A stretch of 64,000 nt of DNA. Origin: Micromonospora solifontis (GTDB lineage: Bacteria > Actinomycetota > Actinomycetes > Mycobacteriales > Micromonosporaceae). The translations under genes and the position numbers were made by a program. The DNA lies in NCBI RefSeq assembly GCF_003725545.1, contig NZ_RJLN01000019.1, positions 1-64,000 on the forward strand, read 5' to 3'. The number at the start of each line of letters is the position of its first letter. Position 1 is the stretch's first letter. This document shows, piece after piece, positions 17,034-24,841 of the stretch. The notes beneath the pieces are model-generated. The model was not told the origin of the DNA and did no database searches. It saw nothing but the letters and a program-made list of their open reading frames with translations.

Positions 17034-17680
17034 GCACCGATCCCGCCCAGATCCGCCGGGACATCGAAGCCACCCGCGACAACCTGAGCTCGGACGTGGA
17101 CGCCCTGGCGTACAAGGTCAGCCCGAGCCGCATCGTCGACGACCGCAAGCAGCGCGTCCGCAGCGCGCTCTCCAACGTGAAGGACAAGGTGATGGGAACC
17201 GCATCCGACCTGGGCCACACCACCGGCCACCACGCCCACTCGGTGGGCGACCACGCCTCGTCGGCGGCGTCGACCGTCGGCGACAAGGCGCACGCCGCCG
17301 CGTCCACCGTCGGCGACGCCGCCCACCGGGCCCCCCAGGTGCTGCGGGAGAAGTCCGAGGGCAACCCGATGGCCGCCGGTGTGATCGCCTTCGGCGTCGG
17401 GATGCTGGTCTCCTCGCTGATCCCGGCCACCCGTCGCGAGCAGCAGGTCGCCGCCCAGGTCAAGGAGAAGGCCGCCGAGCACGGCGGGGTGGTGAAGGAG
17501 AAGCTGAGCGAGGTCGCGGGCGAGGTCCGGGAGGAGCTGCGCGGGCCGGCCCAGCACGCCGCCGAGTCGGTGCGGTCGACCGCCCAGGACGCCGCGCAGA
17601 CGGTCAAGGAGGACACCCGCTCCGCCGCGCACGACGTCAAGGACAGTGCGCAGCAGTCGCGCGAACAGGTCCGGTACTGA
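17030..17680 (+). CDS. DUF3618 domain protein
   Basis: A 216-residue protein opening with the DUF3618 signature (DPAQIRRDIEATRDNLSSDVDALAYKVSPSRIV). A His/Ala/Ser-rich region with repeated VGD-HAAS segments follows (about 60-100), then one hydrophobic helix (MAAGVIAFGVGMLVSSLIP, near 115-135) and a long charged, Ala-rich amphipathic C-terminus with 11-residue-like repeats, as in LEA or apolipoprotein-type stress proteins. Its start overlaps the preceding stop. It is the last gene of the operon, closed by a 17-bp hairpin. Confidence 0.88.
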   Translation: MSTDPAQIRRDIEATRDNLSSDVDALAYKVSPSRIVDDRKQRVRSALSNVKDKVMGTASDLGHTTGHHAHSVGDHASSAASTVGDKAHAAASTVGDAAHRAPQVLREKSEGNPMAAGVIAFGVGMLVSSLIPATRREQQVAAQVKEKAAEHGGVVKEKLSEVAGEVREELRGPAQHAAESVRSTAQDAAQTVKEDTRSAAHDVKDSAQQSREQVRY

Positions 17681-17697
17681 CCGTCCCCGTACGCCGC

Positions 17698-17743
17698 AGC
17701 TCGCGGCCACTCCCGGCCGGACGCCGGGGAGTGGCCGCGAGCT
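17698..17743. terminator. Bidirectional hairpin between convergent genes
   Basis: A perfect 17-bp stem (17698-17714 with 17727-17743) and a 12-base loop between the DUF3618 gene and the convergent minus-strand gene. Confidence 0.75.
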
Positions 17744-17764
17744 GTCGCGTGCGCCGGGCGCGAT

Positions 17765-18073
17765 TCAGCTCGACAGCGGGTCCGCGACCGGGTGCGGGCG
17801 CGCCGGGGCCGGGTGGTTCCCGGCGGCCACCCAGAGCCGCAGCTCGTCCGGCCCGTCCCTGATCGGTGGTGGCGGGCGGGTGGCCCCGGTCCCCACGCCG
17901 GCGGGAGACGGCGCGCCGGCGAGTCGCCGGGCCACCAGGACACCGACAACCGTCGCCGCGGCCCGCGACCACCGGCCCCGCCGTCCGCCGGTGAGCGCGG
18001 CGGTCACCGCCGCGCCCGCCGCCGGCGCGGCCAGCAGCCGCGCCGGCCGGGCCGGCCTGAGGTACGCCCGCAC
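17765..18073 (-). CDS. Small Arg/Ala-rich hypothetical protein
   Basis: A predicted protein of 102 residues starting with GTG at 18073, where GGGAGGAGG lies 10 bases upstream; an in-frame ATG at 18115 lacks an RBS. It has a weakly hydrophobic Ala/Leu/Val segment (LLAAPAAGAAVTAAL) and another (AAATVVGVLVARRL), then a Pro-rich linker and a C-terminal RLWVAAGNHPAPARPHPV. No family is recognised. It is divergent from the SRPBCC gene and may be a small membrane-associated protein. The reading is less secure than its neighbours because its composition is close to that of shadow frames. Confidence 0.5.
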   Translation of the reverse strand: MRAYLRPARPARLLAAPAAGAAVTAALTGGRRGRWSRAAATVVGVLVARRLAGAPSPAGVGTGATRPPPPIRDGPDELRLWVAAGNHPAPARPHPVADPLSS

Positions 18074-18224
18074 GGGTCGCTCGCCTCCTCCCAGCTCGAA
18101 TCGGTGGCGCGGCATGCCCGAAATCTCAGCGATCAAACCGTTTTCCCGTTTCACTGGACCAGCGCCGGGTAGCGCACCGGGATGCGGGCGGTCCAACCCC
18201 GGACGCCCGAGCGGAGGAGACGCG

Positions 18225-18863
18225 ATGACCAGCAATGGGGCGAGGTGGGCGCTGGCCGGCGCCGCCACGGTGACCGCGGTCGGGGTTGGCCGGGCGGTGG
18301 CCCGCCGGCGGCGCCGGCACCAACCCGAGCGGGAGGACGGCTGGTACGTCGTTCACCGGGGCATCACCGTGGACCGGCCGGTGGACGCGGTGATCGGCTT
18401 CTGGACCGACCGGGAACGGTTGGACCGGGGCCTGGCCGAGTGGGCGACCCTGGAACAGGTCGACGACAACCGGTGGCGCTGCGTGGCGAGCGACCCGGTC
18501 GGCGGCGGCACCGAGTGGCGCGCCGAGATCACCGTCGACGGGCCGCGCCGGTTGAGCTGGCGGGTCACTGCGGGGCCGGTGGCCCAGCGGGGTCGGGTCG
18601 AGCTGCTGCCGGCGCCCCAGGACCGGGGCACCGAGATCCGGGCCGAGCTGCGCTGGCGCTCCGGCCCGGTGCGCCGGATGCTCGGCCTCGCCGGCGGGCA
18701 CGAGCCGGACCTGGCCCTGCGCAGCGCGCTGCGCCGGATCAAGTCGCTGCTCGAGACCGGCCAGGTGCTCGACACCCGGCACGATCCGTCCGGGCGCGAC
18801 CCGAAGCAGGAGCAGGCCACCGACCGGATCCGCGAGCAGCTGATGGTGGGAGGCCGGCCGTGA
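18225..18863 (+). CDS. SRPBCC (START/Bet v1-like) family protein
   Basis: A 212-residue protein: an N-terminal hydrophobic anchor (WALAGAATVTAVGVGRAV), a basic patch (ARRRRRHQ), then a SRPBCC/cyclase-like hydrophobic-pocket domain (about 40-170) beginning VVHRGITVDRPVDAVIGFWTDRERL. A charged tail ends in EQLMVGGRP. RBS GGAGGAGA precedes the ATG. Its stop overlaps the GTG of the dehydrogenase gene (GTGA), so the two are coupled. Paired SRPBCC/zinc-dehydrogenase genes recur in actinobacteria; the ligand is unknown. Confidence 0.82.
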   Translation: MTSNGARWALAGAATVTAVGVGRAVARRRRRHQPEREDGWYVVHRGITVDRPVDAVIGFWTDRERLDRGLAEWATLEQVDDNRWRCVASDPVGGGTEWRAEITVDGPRRLSWRVTAGPVAQRGRVELLPAPQDRGTEIRAELRWRSGPVRRMLGLAGGHEPDLALRSALRRIKSLLETGQVLDTRHDPSGRDPKQEQATDRIREQLMVGGRP

Positions 18864-20038
18864 GGGCACTCTGCTGGGAGGGCGTCGGCAAGCTGGCCGT
18901 ACGCGACGTGCCGGAACCGGCCATCCGCGCCGCGGGCGACATCATCGTGAAGGTCAAAGCGAGCAGCGTCTGCGGCTCCGACCTGCACCTGATCAACGGG
19001 TACCTGCCCGCCATGCGGGAGGGTGACATCCTCGGCCACGAGTTCATGGGCGAGGTGGTGGAGACCGGCCCGGACGTCCGGCGGATCAAGGTCGGCGACC
19101 GGGTGGTGGTCGGCTCGGTGGTGGCCTGCGGCGGCTGCTGGTACTGCCGTACCGAGCAGTACTCCCTCTGCGACAACTCGAATCCGCAGCCGGTCTTCAC
19201 CGAGAAGCTGTGGGGCCACTCGCCGGCCGGCATCCTCGGCTACTCGCACGCGGCGGGCGGCTACTCGGGCAGCCACGCCGAGTACATCCGGGTGCCGTTC
19301 GGCGATGTCGGCGCGTTCACCGTCCCCGACGGGGTGCCGGACGACTCGGTGGTGTTCGCCTCCGACGCGATGCCGACCGGTTGGATGGCCGCCGACTTCT
19401 GCGGGCTGAAGGGCGGCGAGGTGGTCGCCGTCTGGGGTGCCGGCGGGGTGGGCCAGATGGCGGCCCGCTCGGCGCAGATCCTCGGCGCCGAACGGGTGAT
19501 CGTGATCGACCGGCTGCCGGAGCGGCTGGCCACCGCCGCCGGCCGGCTCGGCGTCGAGACCATCAACTACGCGGAGACCGACGTGCTGGAGGCGCTGCGC
19601 GAGCTGACCGCCGGGCGCGGCCCGGACGCCTGCATCGAGGCCGTCGGCATGGAGTCGCACGACGTCGGGCCGATCTACGCGTACGACAAGGCGAAGCAGA
19701 CCGCCCGGTTGCAGAGCGACCGGCCGACCTCGATCCGGCAGGCGATCATGGCGTGCCGCAAGGGCGGCACGGTGAGCATCGTCGGCGTCTACGGCGGGCT
19801 GGTCGACAAGTTCCCGCTCGGCGCGGCCATGAACAAGGCGCTGGTGCTGCGGATGGGGCAGATGCACGCCCAGCGCTACATCCCCATGCTGCTGGACCGG
19901 ATCGCGGTCGGCGAGATCGACCCCGGCTACCTGGCCACCCATCCGATGCCGCTGGAGCAGGGCGCCAAGGGTTACGAGATCTTCGAGAAGAAGGAGGACG
20001 GCTGCCTGCGTACCGTCCTGCACCCGCAGGCGGCCTGA
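18860..20038 (+). CDS. Zinc-dependent alcohol dehydrogenase
   Basis: A 392-residue medium-chain dehydrogenase. It has catalytic-zinc ligands in VCGSDLHLINGY and GHEFMGEV, a structural-zinc lobe with four Cys (CGGCWYCRTEQYSLC), and a Rossmann motif GAGGVGQMAA for NAD(P)H. Its length and the insert with DKAKQT resemble glutathione-independent formaldehyde dehydrogenase-like members annotated generally as zinc-dependent alcohol dehydrogenases. The GTG at 18860 overlaps the upstream stop. The substrate is uncertain; the convergent neighbour is a peroxide-dependent P450. Confidence 0.9.
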   Translation: MRALCWEGVGKLAVRDVPEPAIRAAGDIIVKVKASSVCGSDLHLINGYLPAMREGDILGHEFMGEVVETGPDVRRIKVGDRVVVGSVVACGGCWYCRTEQYSLCDNSNPQPVFTEKLWGHSPAGILGYSHAAGGYSGSHAEYIRVPFGDVGAFTVPDGVPDDSVVFASDAMPTGWMAADFCGLKGGEVVAVWGAGGVGQMAARSAQILGAERVIVIDRLPERLATAAGRLGVETINYAETDVLEALRELTAGRGPDACIEAVGMESHDVGPIYAYDKAKQTARLQSDRPTSIRQAIMACRKGGTVSIVGVYGGLVDKFPLGAAMNKALVLRMGQMHAQRYIPMLLDRIAVGEIDPGYLATHPMPLEQGAKGYEIFEKKEDGCLRTVLHPQAA

Positions 20039-20076
20039 GTCGGTTCCGCTGCCCCCGCAGTGCCGCGCGCTGACGC

Positions 20077-21324
20077 TCAGCCGGTGCGGCGCACCGCGTC
20101 GATGAGCAGACCGCTGGGCGGCAGGGCGGGCATCCGGCCGAGGTCCAGCGCCAGGTTCTGCGGCGGGACCTGGTAGCTCATCGCGCCGGTGAGGTTGGCG
20201 ACGGCGCGTTTCATCAGCTCGATGGTGATCCACTCGCCGGCGCAGCGGTGCCCGGTGAAGTGGTCGCCCCCGCCCTGCGGCACCAGGCTGAACGCGTCGC
20301 CGGGCCAGCCGGCGAAGCGTTCCGGCCGGAACCGCTCCGGCTCGGGCCACAGCTCCGGGTGGTGGTTGGTCGCGTACAGGTCGAGCAGGACCCGGCGGCC
20401 CTGCGGGAACGGGTATCCCCGCCACTCGAAGGAACGCCGGACCCGGGCCGCGGCCACCGGGAAGAACGGGTAGTAGCGCCGTACCTCCTGGACGAAGTTC
20501 CCGGTGGCGGTGTCGTCGCCGCGGACCCGGTCGCGCCAGTCGGGGTGGTCGTGCAGGGCCAGCGCGGCGAAGACCACGAACCGGTCGATGGCGACGGTCG
20601 GCCGGAGGATGTTCAGCACCTCCACCGCCGCGATCCGGCCCGGCAGCGGGCGGCCCTGCTCGTCGCGGTGCCCGGCGATCACCCGCAGCGCGCTCCCCTC
20701 GGGCGCGGGGAGGGCGCCGGTGCGGACCCGCCCGACCAGGTTCGCGATCCAGCGTTCCGCGCGCCGGCGGGCGAGCACACCCCGCCAGTGCCGCGGGCCG
20801 AACGCGGTGGGGGCCTCGATCATGGCGTGCAGCTCGTTGGTGCGCCGGGCCACGTCCGCGTCGGCCAGCGGCACCCCGGCCCAGGCGCAGACCGCCCGGA
20901 TCAGGATCCGGGCGACCTCGTCGTAGAGCACGACCGGGCCGTGCTCGGCCCAGGCCGGGATCCGGGCCCGCCACTCGTCGTCGAAGAGCTGCCCGAGGTG
21001 GCGGATCCCGGCCGGCGTCATGATCGACATCAGCATCGCCTTGCGGGCCCGGTGCGCGTCGCCGTCGAGCCCCTGGACGCCGCCGACCCCGGTGAGCGTG
21101 CGCTGCCCCCGCATCGGCATCGCCCCGTGCCGGATGAAGCGGTCGTTGTCGTAAAACAGTTCGGCGGCCGGCCGGCCGCGCAGGCAGATGGTCGGCTCCA
21201 GCAGCAACCGGGTCTGGAAGATGTCGGTGCCGTACCGGTCGCACCGGTCGCCGACGAACCGGTAGCCCGCGCGGAGGAACGCCAGGGTGCTCTCCGGGCT
21301 CCGGTCGGTGGGGATGGCGCTCAT
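20077..21324 (-). CDS. CYP152-type cytochrome P450 peroxygenase
   Basis: A 415-residue P450 with the hallmarks of the CYP152 fatty-acid peroxygenases, which use H2O2 instead of a reductase. These are heme ligand Cys361 in QGGGDHFTGHRCAGEW and the I-helix Arg241-Pro242 pair (NILRPTVAIDRF), which in CYP152 binds the fatty-acid carboxylate, instead of the usual acid-Thr pair. Its length equals the family norm. It should hydroxylate or decarboxylate fatty acids near C-alpha or C-beta; the exact product cannot be read from sequence. AGGAG lies 6 bases before the ATG at 21324. It is convergent with the dehydrogenase; no ferredoxin or reductase is nearby, in agreement with a peroxygenase. Confidence 0.93.
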   Translation of the reverse strand: MSAIPTDRSPESTLAFLRAGYRFVGDRCDRYGTDIFQTRLLLEPTICLRGRPAAELFYDNDRFIRHGAMPMRGQRTLTGVGGVQGLDGDAHRARKAMLMSIMTPAGIRHLGQLFDDEWRARIPAWAEHGPVVLYDEVARILIRAVCAWAGVPLADADVARRTNELHAMIEAPTAFGPRHWRGVLARRRAERWIANLVGRVRTGALPAPEGSALRVIAGHRDEQGRPLPGRIAAVEVLNILRPTVAIDRFVVFAALALHDHPDWRDRVRGDDTATGNFVQEVRRYYPFFPVAAARVRRSFEWRGYPFPQGRRVLLDLYATNHHPELWPEPERFRPERFAGWPGDAFSLVPQGGGDHFTGHRCAGEWITIELMKRAVANLTGAMSYQVPPQNLALDLGRMPALPPSGLLIDAVRRTG

Positions 21325-21582
21325 CGGCTGCTCCTGACGGCGACGCGGCACGGTTTACCCGCTTCTACCCAGGTCCGGGCGGGTGAATCCCGGCCGGCGG
21401 CCACCCTGCCACCGCCCGCCGCCTGGCGGAGGGGCCAGCCCCGGCGCCGGAGCTGGCCCCTCCCACGACGGCGGAAAGCTGGTTGGCTCGGTTCCGGACC
21501 GGCGGTGGGCCGGTCGCGGGGCACCGCCGGCGGCCCGACCACGGAGCCAGCCGGCGGACCGGATCGGGGACGGGGAGGACAC

Positions 21583-21978
21583 GTGCGGGACAACAGGGTG
21601 GCGCGCTGGCGGCAGCGCCGGTTGACGGCCGGGCTGGGCGCGGGCCGGGGCGACCGGGCGGAGACGCTGATCGCCCCGCCCCGGCGGGACGGGGCCGGGC
21701 CGGCCCGGTTCTTCACCGTGCACCTCGGCTTCGAGGCGGCCGACCCGTCCGTCGCGCGGGAGCTGGCCGTCGCGTACGCGGAGGCGCTGAGCCTGCTCCG
21801 CCCGGAGCTGGCGCTCGGCGCCGCGGCGCTCTCCCCGGCCGACGCCTGGCACCGCGCGGAGCGGCTGTTCTGCGGGGCCCTCGGGCCCGACGGCGAACGC
21901 TGCGCGGACGTGGTGGGGCACCCCGGCTTCCACCACGCTCCCGGCCTCGGCGGGCTCGGCTGGGGCGACGGTGACTGA
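21583..21978 (+). CDS. Hypothetical protein
   Basis: A 131-residue predicted protein from GTG 21583, with RBS GGGGAGG 3-4 bases upstream. It starts with a basic segment (RDNRVARWRQRRLTAGLGAGRGDR); then comes FFTVHLGFEAADPSVARELAVAYAEALSLLRPELALGAAALS and a Cys-containing end (LFCGALGPDGERCADVVGHPGFHHAP). The GERCADVVGHPGFHH segment, two Cys and three His, could bind metal. No family is recognised. It is convergent with the DUF397 gene, whose stop is 10 bases away. Confidence 0.6.
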   Translation: MRDNRVARWRQRRLTAGLGAGRGDRAETLIAPPRRDGAGPARFFTVHLGFEAADPSVARELAVAYAEALSLLRPELALGAAALSPADAWHRAERLFCGALGPDGERCADVVGHPGFHHAPGLGGLGWGDGD

Positions 21979-21988
21979 CCGCCGCCGC

Positions 21989-22207
21989 TCAGTCCAGGTC
22001 GAACTCGCCGTCCTGGGCGCCGGCCACGAAGGCGTCCCACTCGGCCTGGGTGAAGACCAGCACCGGGCCGTCCGGCTCGGCCGAGTTGCGCATTCCGATC
22101 AGGTCGTCGACGAAGGCCACCTCGACCGCGCTCTCGGAGGTGTCCCCCTCCGCCCGCTGCCAGACCGCCCGGGAGAGGTCGAAGTCGCCCTTGGGGTGCT
22201 GACCCAT
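21989..22207 (-). CDS. DUF397 domain protein
   Basis: A 72-residue DUF397 protein (FDLSRAVWQRAEGDTSESAVEVAFVDDLIGMRNSAEPDGPVLVFTQAEWDAFVAGAQDGEFD) with the usual W-x-x-S/A, VEVA and FT-xEW-aFv-G motifs. GGAGG lies 7 bases before the ATG. DUF397 genes normally stand beside an XRE-type helix-turn-helix regulator of the BldB/WhiJ type; none is present here, so this copy is an orphan. It is divergent from pepN. Confidence 0.92.
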   Translation of the reverse strand: MGQHPKGDFDLSRAVWQRAEGDTSESAVEVAFVDDLIGMRNSAEPDGPVLVFTQAEWDAFVAGAQDGEFDLD

Positions 22208-22274
22208 CGCTGTTCCTCCATCGCCGCACGTCACCGGGGAGTCCGTCCGGATCCCCATCGGGCAGGATAAGCGG

Positions 22275-24791
22275 ATGCCGAGCCTGACCCGTGTAGAGGC
22301 GACCGCGCGTGGCGCGTTGCTCACCGTCGAGTCCTACCAGGTGGACCTCGACCTGACCGGTGACGGCGAGCGGTTCCGCTCCGCCGTCACCATCCGGTTC
22401 CGGGCGACCCCCGGCGCCGAGACCTTCGCCGAGGTCAAACCCGCGAGACTCCTCGGGGTACGCCTCAACGACCGCGACCTCGACCCGGGGACGCTGACCG
22501 ACAACCGGCTGCCGCTGACCGGGCTGGCCGCGACCAACACGCTCACGGTCGAGGCCGAGATGGCCTACTCGAACACCGGCGAGGGCATGCACCGCTTCGT
22601 CGACCCGGCCGACGACGAGACCTATCTCTACGCCATGTCCTTCCTCGACGACGTGCAGCGGATCTTCGCCGCGTTCGACCAGCCGGACCTGAAGGCCCCG
22701 GTGACCCTCTCGGTCACCGCCCCACCGGCGTGGACCGTCGCGGCCAACGGCGCGGTAGCCGCCCGGCCCGCTCCGGGCCGCTGGGAGTTCGCCCCGACCG
22801 AGCCCCTGGCCACGTACTTCTTCACGCTGATCGCCGGTCCGTGGCACGTCCGGCAGGACGAGCACGACGGCATCCCGCTCGGCCTCTACTGCCGGCGCTC
22901 CCTGGCCGCGCACCTGGACGCCGACGCCGACGAGATCTTCACCGTCACCCGGGAGTGCTTCGACCGTTTCCACCAGCTCTTCGCCGAGCGCTACCCGTTC
23001 GGCAAGTACGACCAGGCGTTCGTGCCGGAGTTCAACGCCGGCGCCATGGAGAATCCGGGCCTGGTCACCATCCGGGACGACTACGTCTTCCGCTCGGCGG
23101 TCACCGACACCCAGCGGGAGCTGCGCGCCACCACCATCGCCCACGAGATGGCGCACATGTGGTTCGGCGACCTGGTCACCATGCGCTGGTGGGACGACCT
23201 GTGGCTGAACGAGTCCTTCGCGGAGTACCTGGGCACCCGGGTCACCGCCGAGGCGACCCGCTTCGACCAGGCGTGGACCACCTTCGCGATGCGCCGCAAG
23301 GCCTGGGGATACGCGGCCGACCAGCGTCCCTCCACCCACCCGGTCGCCCCGGAGGAGGTCGCCGACGCCGCCCAGGGCCTGCTCAACTTCGACGGCATCT
23401 CGTACGCCAAGGGCGCCAGCGTGCTGCGCCAGCTCGTCGCCTGGCTCGGCGACGACGCCTTCCTCGCCGGCCTGAACGCGCACTTCGCCAAGCACCGGTT
23501 CGGCAACGCCACCCTCGCCGACCTGCTCGACAGCCTGGGCGCCGCGAGCGGCCGCGACCTCACCGACTGGGCCGAGCGCTGGCTGCGCCGCCCCCAGGTC
23601 AACACGCTGCGGATGGTCACCGCGGTGGACGCCGACGGCCGGTGGACCGAGGCGGCCGTGGTGCAGACCGCACCGGAGGCGTACCCGGTGCTGCGCCCGC
23701 ACCGCATCGGCGTCGCCCGCTACGCTCCGGACGCCCCGACGCACCGCTTCGAGGTGGACCTGGACCCGGACGCCGACCACGGCCGCACCGAGCTGACCGA
23801 GCTGGTCGGCCGACCGGCCACCGGCCTGCTGCTGCCCAACGCCGGCGACCTCACCTTCGCCAAGATCCGGCTCGACCCGGCCTCGGCGGACGCGGTGCCG
23901 CTGGTGCTTCCCGCGCTGGACGATCCGCTGGCCCGGGCGTTGCTCTGGGGTGAGGCGCTGGACGCCGCCACCGACGGCGAGCGGCCGGTCGCCGCCGTGG
24001 TCGCGCTCATCGCGGCGGCGCTGCCCGCCGAGACCGAGGTGATCATCGCGGAGGACGTGCTCACCCTGAGCCGCAACCTGGTCGACCGCTACCTGGAGCC
24101 GCTGGCCCGGGACGCCGCCCTGCTCCGGATCGCCGGGGCCTGCGGCACGCTGCTCGCCGCCGCCCCGGCCGGCGGGTCGCTGCAACTCGCCGCGGCCCGG
24201 GGGCTGATCGGCGCCACCGCCGACGCCGGGCTGCTCACCGGCTGGCTGGCCGGCAAGGGCGTGCCGGAGGGGCTGGCGGTCGATACCGACCTGCGCTGGG
24301 CGCTGTTGCAGCGGCTGGTGGTGCTGGGCGCGGCCGGCGAGCCGGAGATCGCCACCGAGGCGGCGGCCGACCGCAGCGCGACCGGCGCCGAGCGGGCCGC
24401 CGGCTGCCGGGCGGCCCGGCCCGACGCCGACGCCAAGCGGGCCGCCTGGGACATCATCACCAGCAACGCCGAGCTTTCCAACCGCCTCGTCGAGGCCACC
24501 GCGGAGGGCTTCTGGCAGCCGGAGCAGGCCGAGCTGACCGCCGGATACGTCAAGCGGTACTTCGCCGACATGCCGGCGGCGGCGCGGCTGCGTACCCCGT
24601 GGACGGCCGACCGGGTGGCCACCCTGGCCTTCCCCCGCTACGCCGTGGCACAGCCCACCCGGGACCTGGCCGCGGCGCTGCTGGCCCGCGACGACCTCAC
24701 GCCGGGGCTGCGCCGGCGGGTCGTCGACCTCGACGACGACCTGCGTCGCGCGCTGGTGGCCCGGACGGCGGTGGCCGCCGCGGGCGCCTGA
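22275..24791 (+). CDS. pepN: Aminopeptidase N, M1 family
   Basis: An 838-residue M1 metallopeptidase that removes N-terminal residues from peptides. The exopeptidase motif GAMEN is at 256-260, the zinc site is H290ExxH294 with Glu313 as third ligand, and an ERAP1-like helical C-terminal domain starts at about 530. All catalytic residues are present and the length matches actinobacterial PepN. The ATG at 22275 has no RBS; CAGGAT lies 6 bases upstream, so the transcript may be leaderless. It is a cytoplasmic enzyme in peptide turnover. Confidence 0.96.
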   Translation: MPSLTRVEATARGALLTVESYQVDLDLTGDGERFRSAVTIRFRATPGAETFAEVKPARLLGVRLNDRDLDPGTLTDNRLPLTGLAATNTLTVEAEMAYSNTGEGMHRFVDPADDETYLYAMSFLDDVQRIFAAFDQPDLKAPVTLSVTAPPAWTVAANGAVAARPAPGRWEFAPTEPLATYFFTLIAGPWHVRQDEHDGIPLGLYCRRSLAAHLDADADEIFTVTRECFDRFHQLFAERYPFGKYDQAFVPEFNAGAMENPGLVTIRDDYVFRSAVTDTQRELRATTIAHEMAHMWFGDLVTMRWWDDLWLNESFAEYLGTRVTAEATRFDQAWTTFAMRRKAWGYAADQRPSTHPVAPEEVADAAQGLLNFDGISYAKGASVLRQLVAWLGDDAFLAGLNAHFAKHRFGNATLADLLDSLGAASGRDLTDWAERWLRRPQVNTLRMVTAVDADGRWTEAAVVQTAPEAYPVLRPHRIGVARYAPDAPTHRFEVDLDPDADHGRTELTELVGRPATGLLLPNAGDLTFAKIRLDPASADAVPLVLPALDDPLARALLWGEALDAATDGERPVAAVVALIAAALPAETEVIIAEDVLTLSRNLVDRYLEPLARDAALLRIAGACGTLLAAAPAGGSLQLAAARGLIGATADAGLLTGWLAGKGVPEGLAVDTDLRWALLQRLVVLGAAGEPEIATEAAADRSATGAERAAGCRAARPDADAKRAAWDIITSNAELSNRLVEATAEGFWQPEQAELTAGYVKRYFADMPAAARLRTPWTADRVATLAFPRYAVAQPTRDLAAALLARDDLTPGLRRRVVDLDDDLRRALVARTAVAAAGA

Positions 24792-24799
24792 CCGGCGGC

Positions 24800-24836
24800 C
24801 CCGGGGTGGCGCACCGGACCGGTGTGCCACCCCGGG
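24800..24836. terminator. Bidirectional terminator after pepN
   Basis: A 16-bp stem with one G-U type mismatch (24800-24815 with 24821-24836) lies between the convergent pepN and FAD monooxygenase genes. Confidence 0.7.
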
Positions 24837-24841
24837 ACGGC

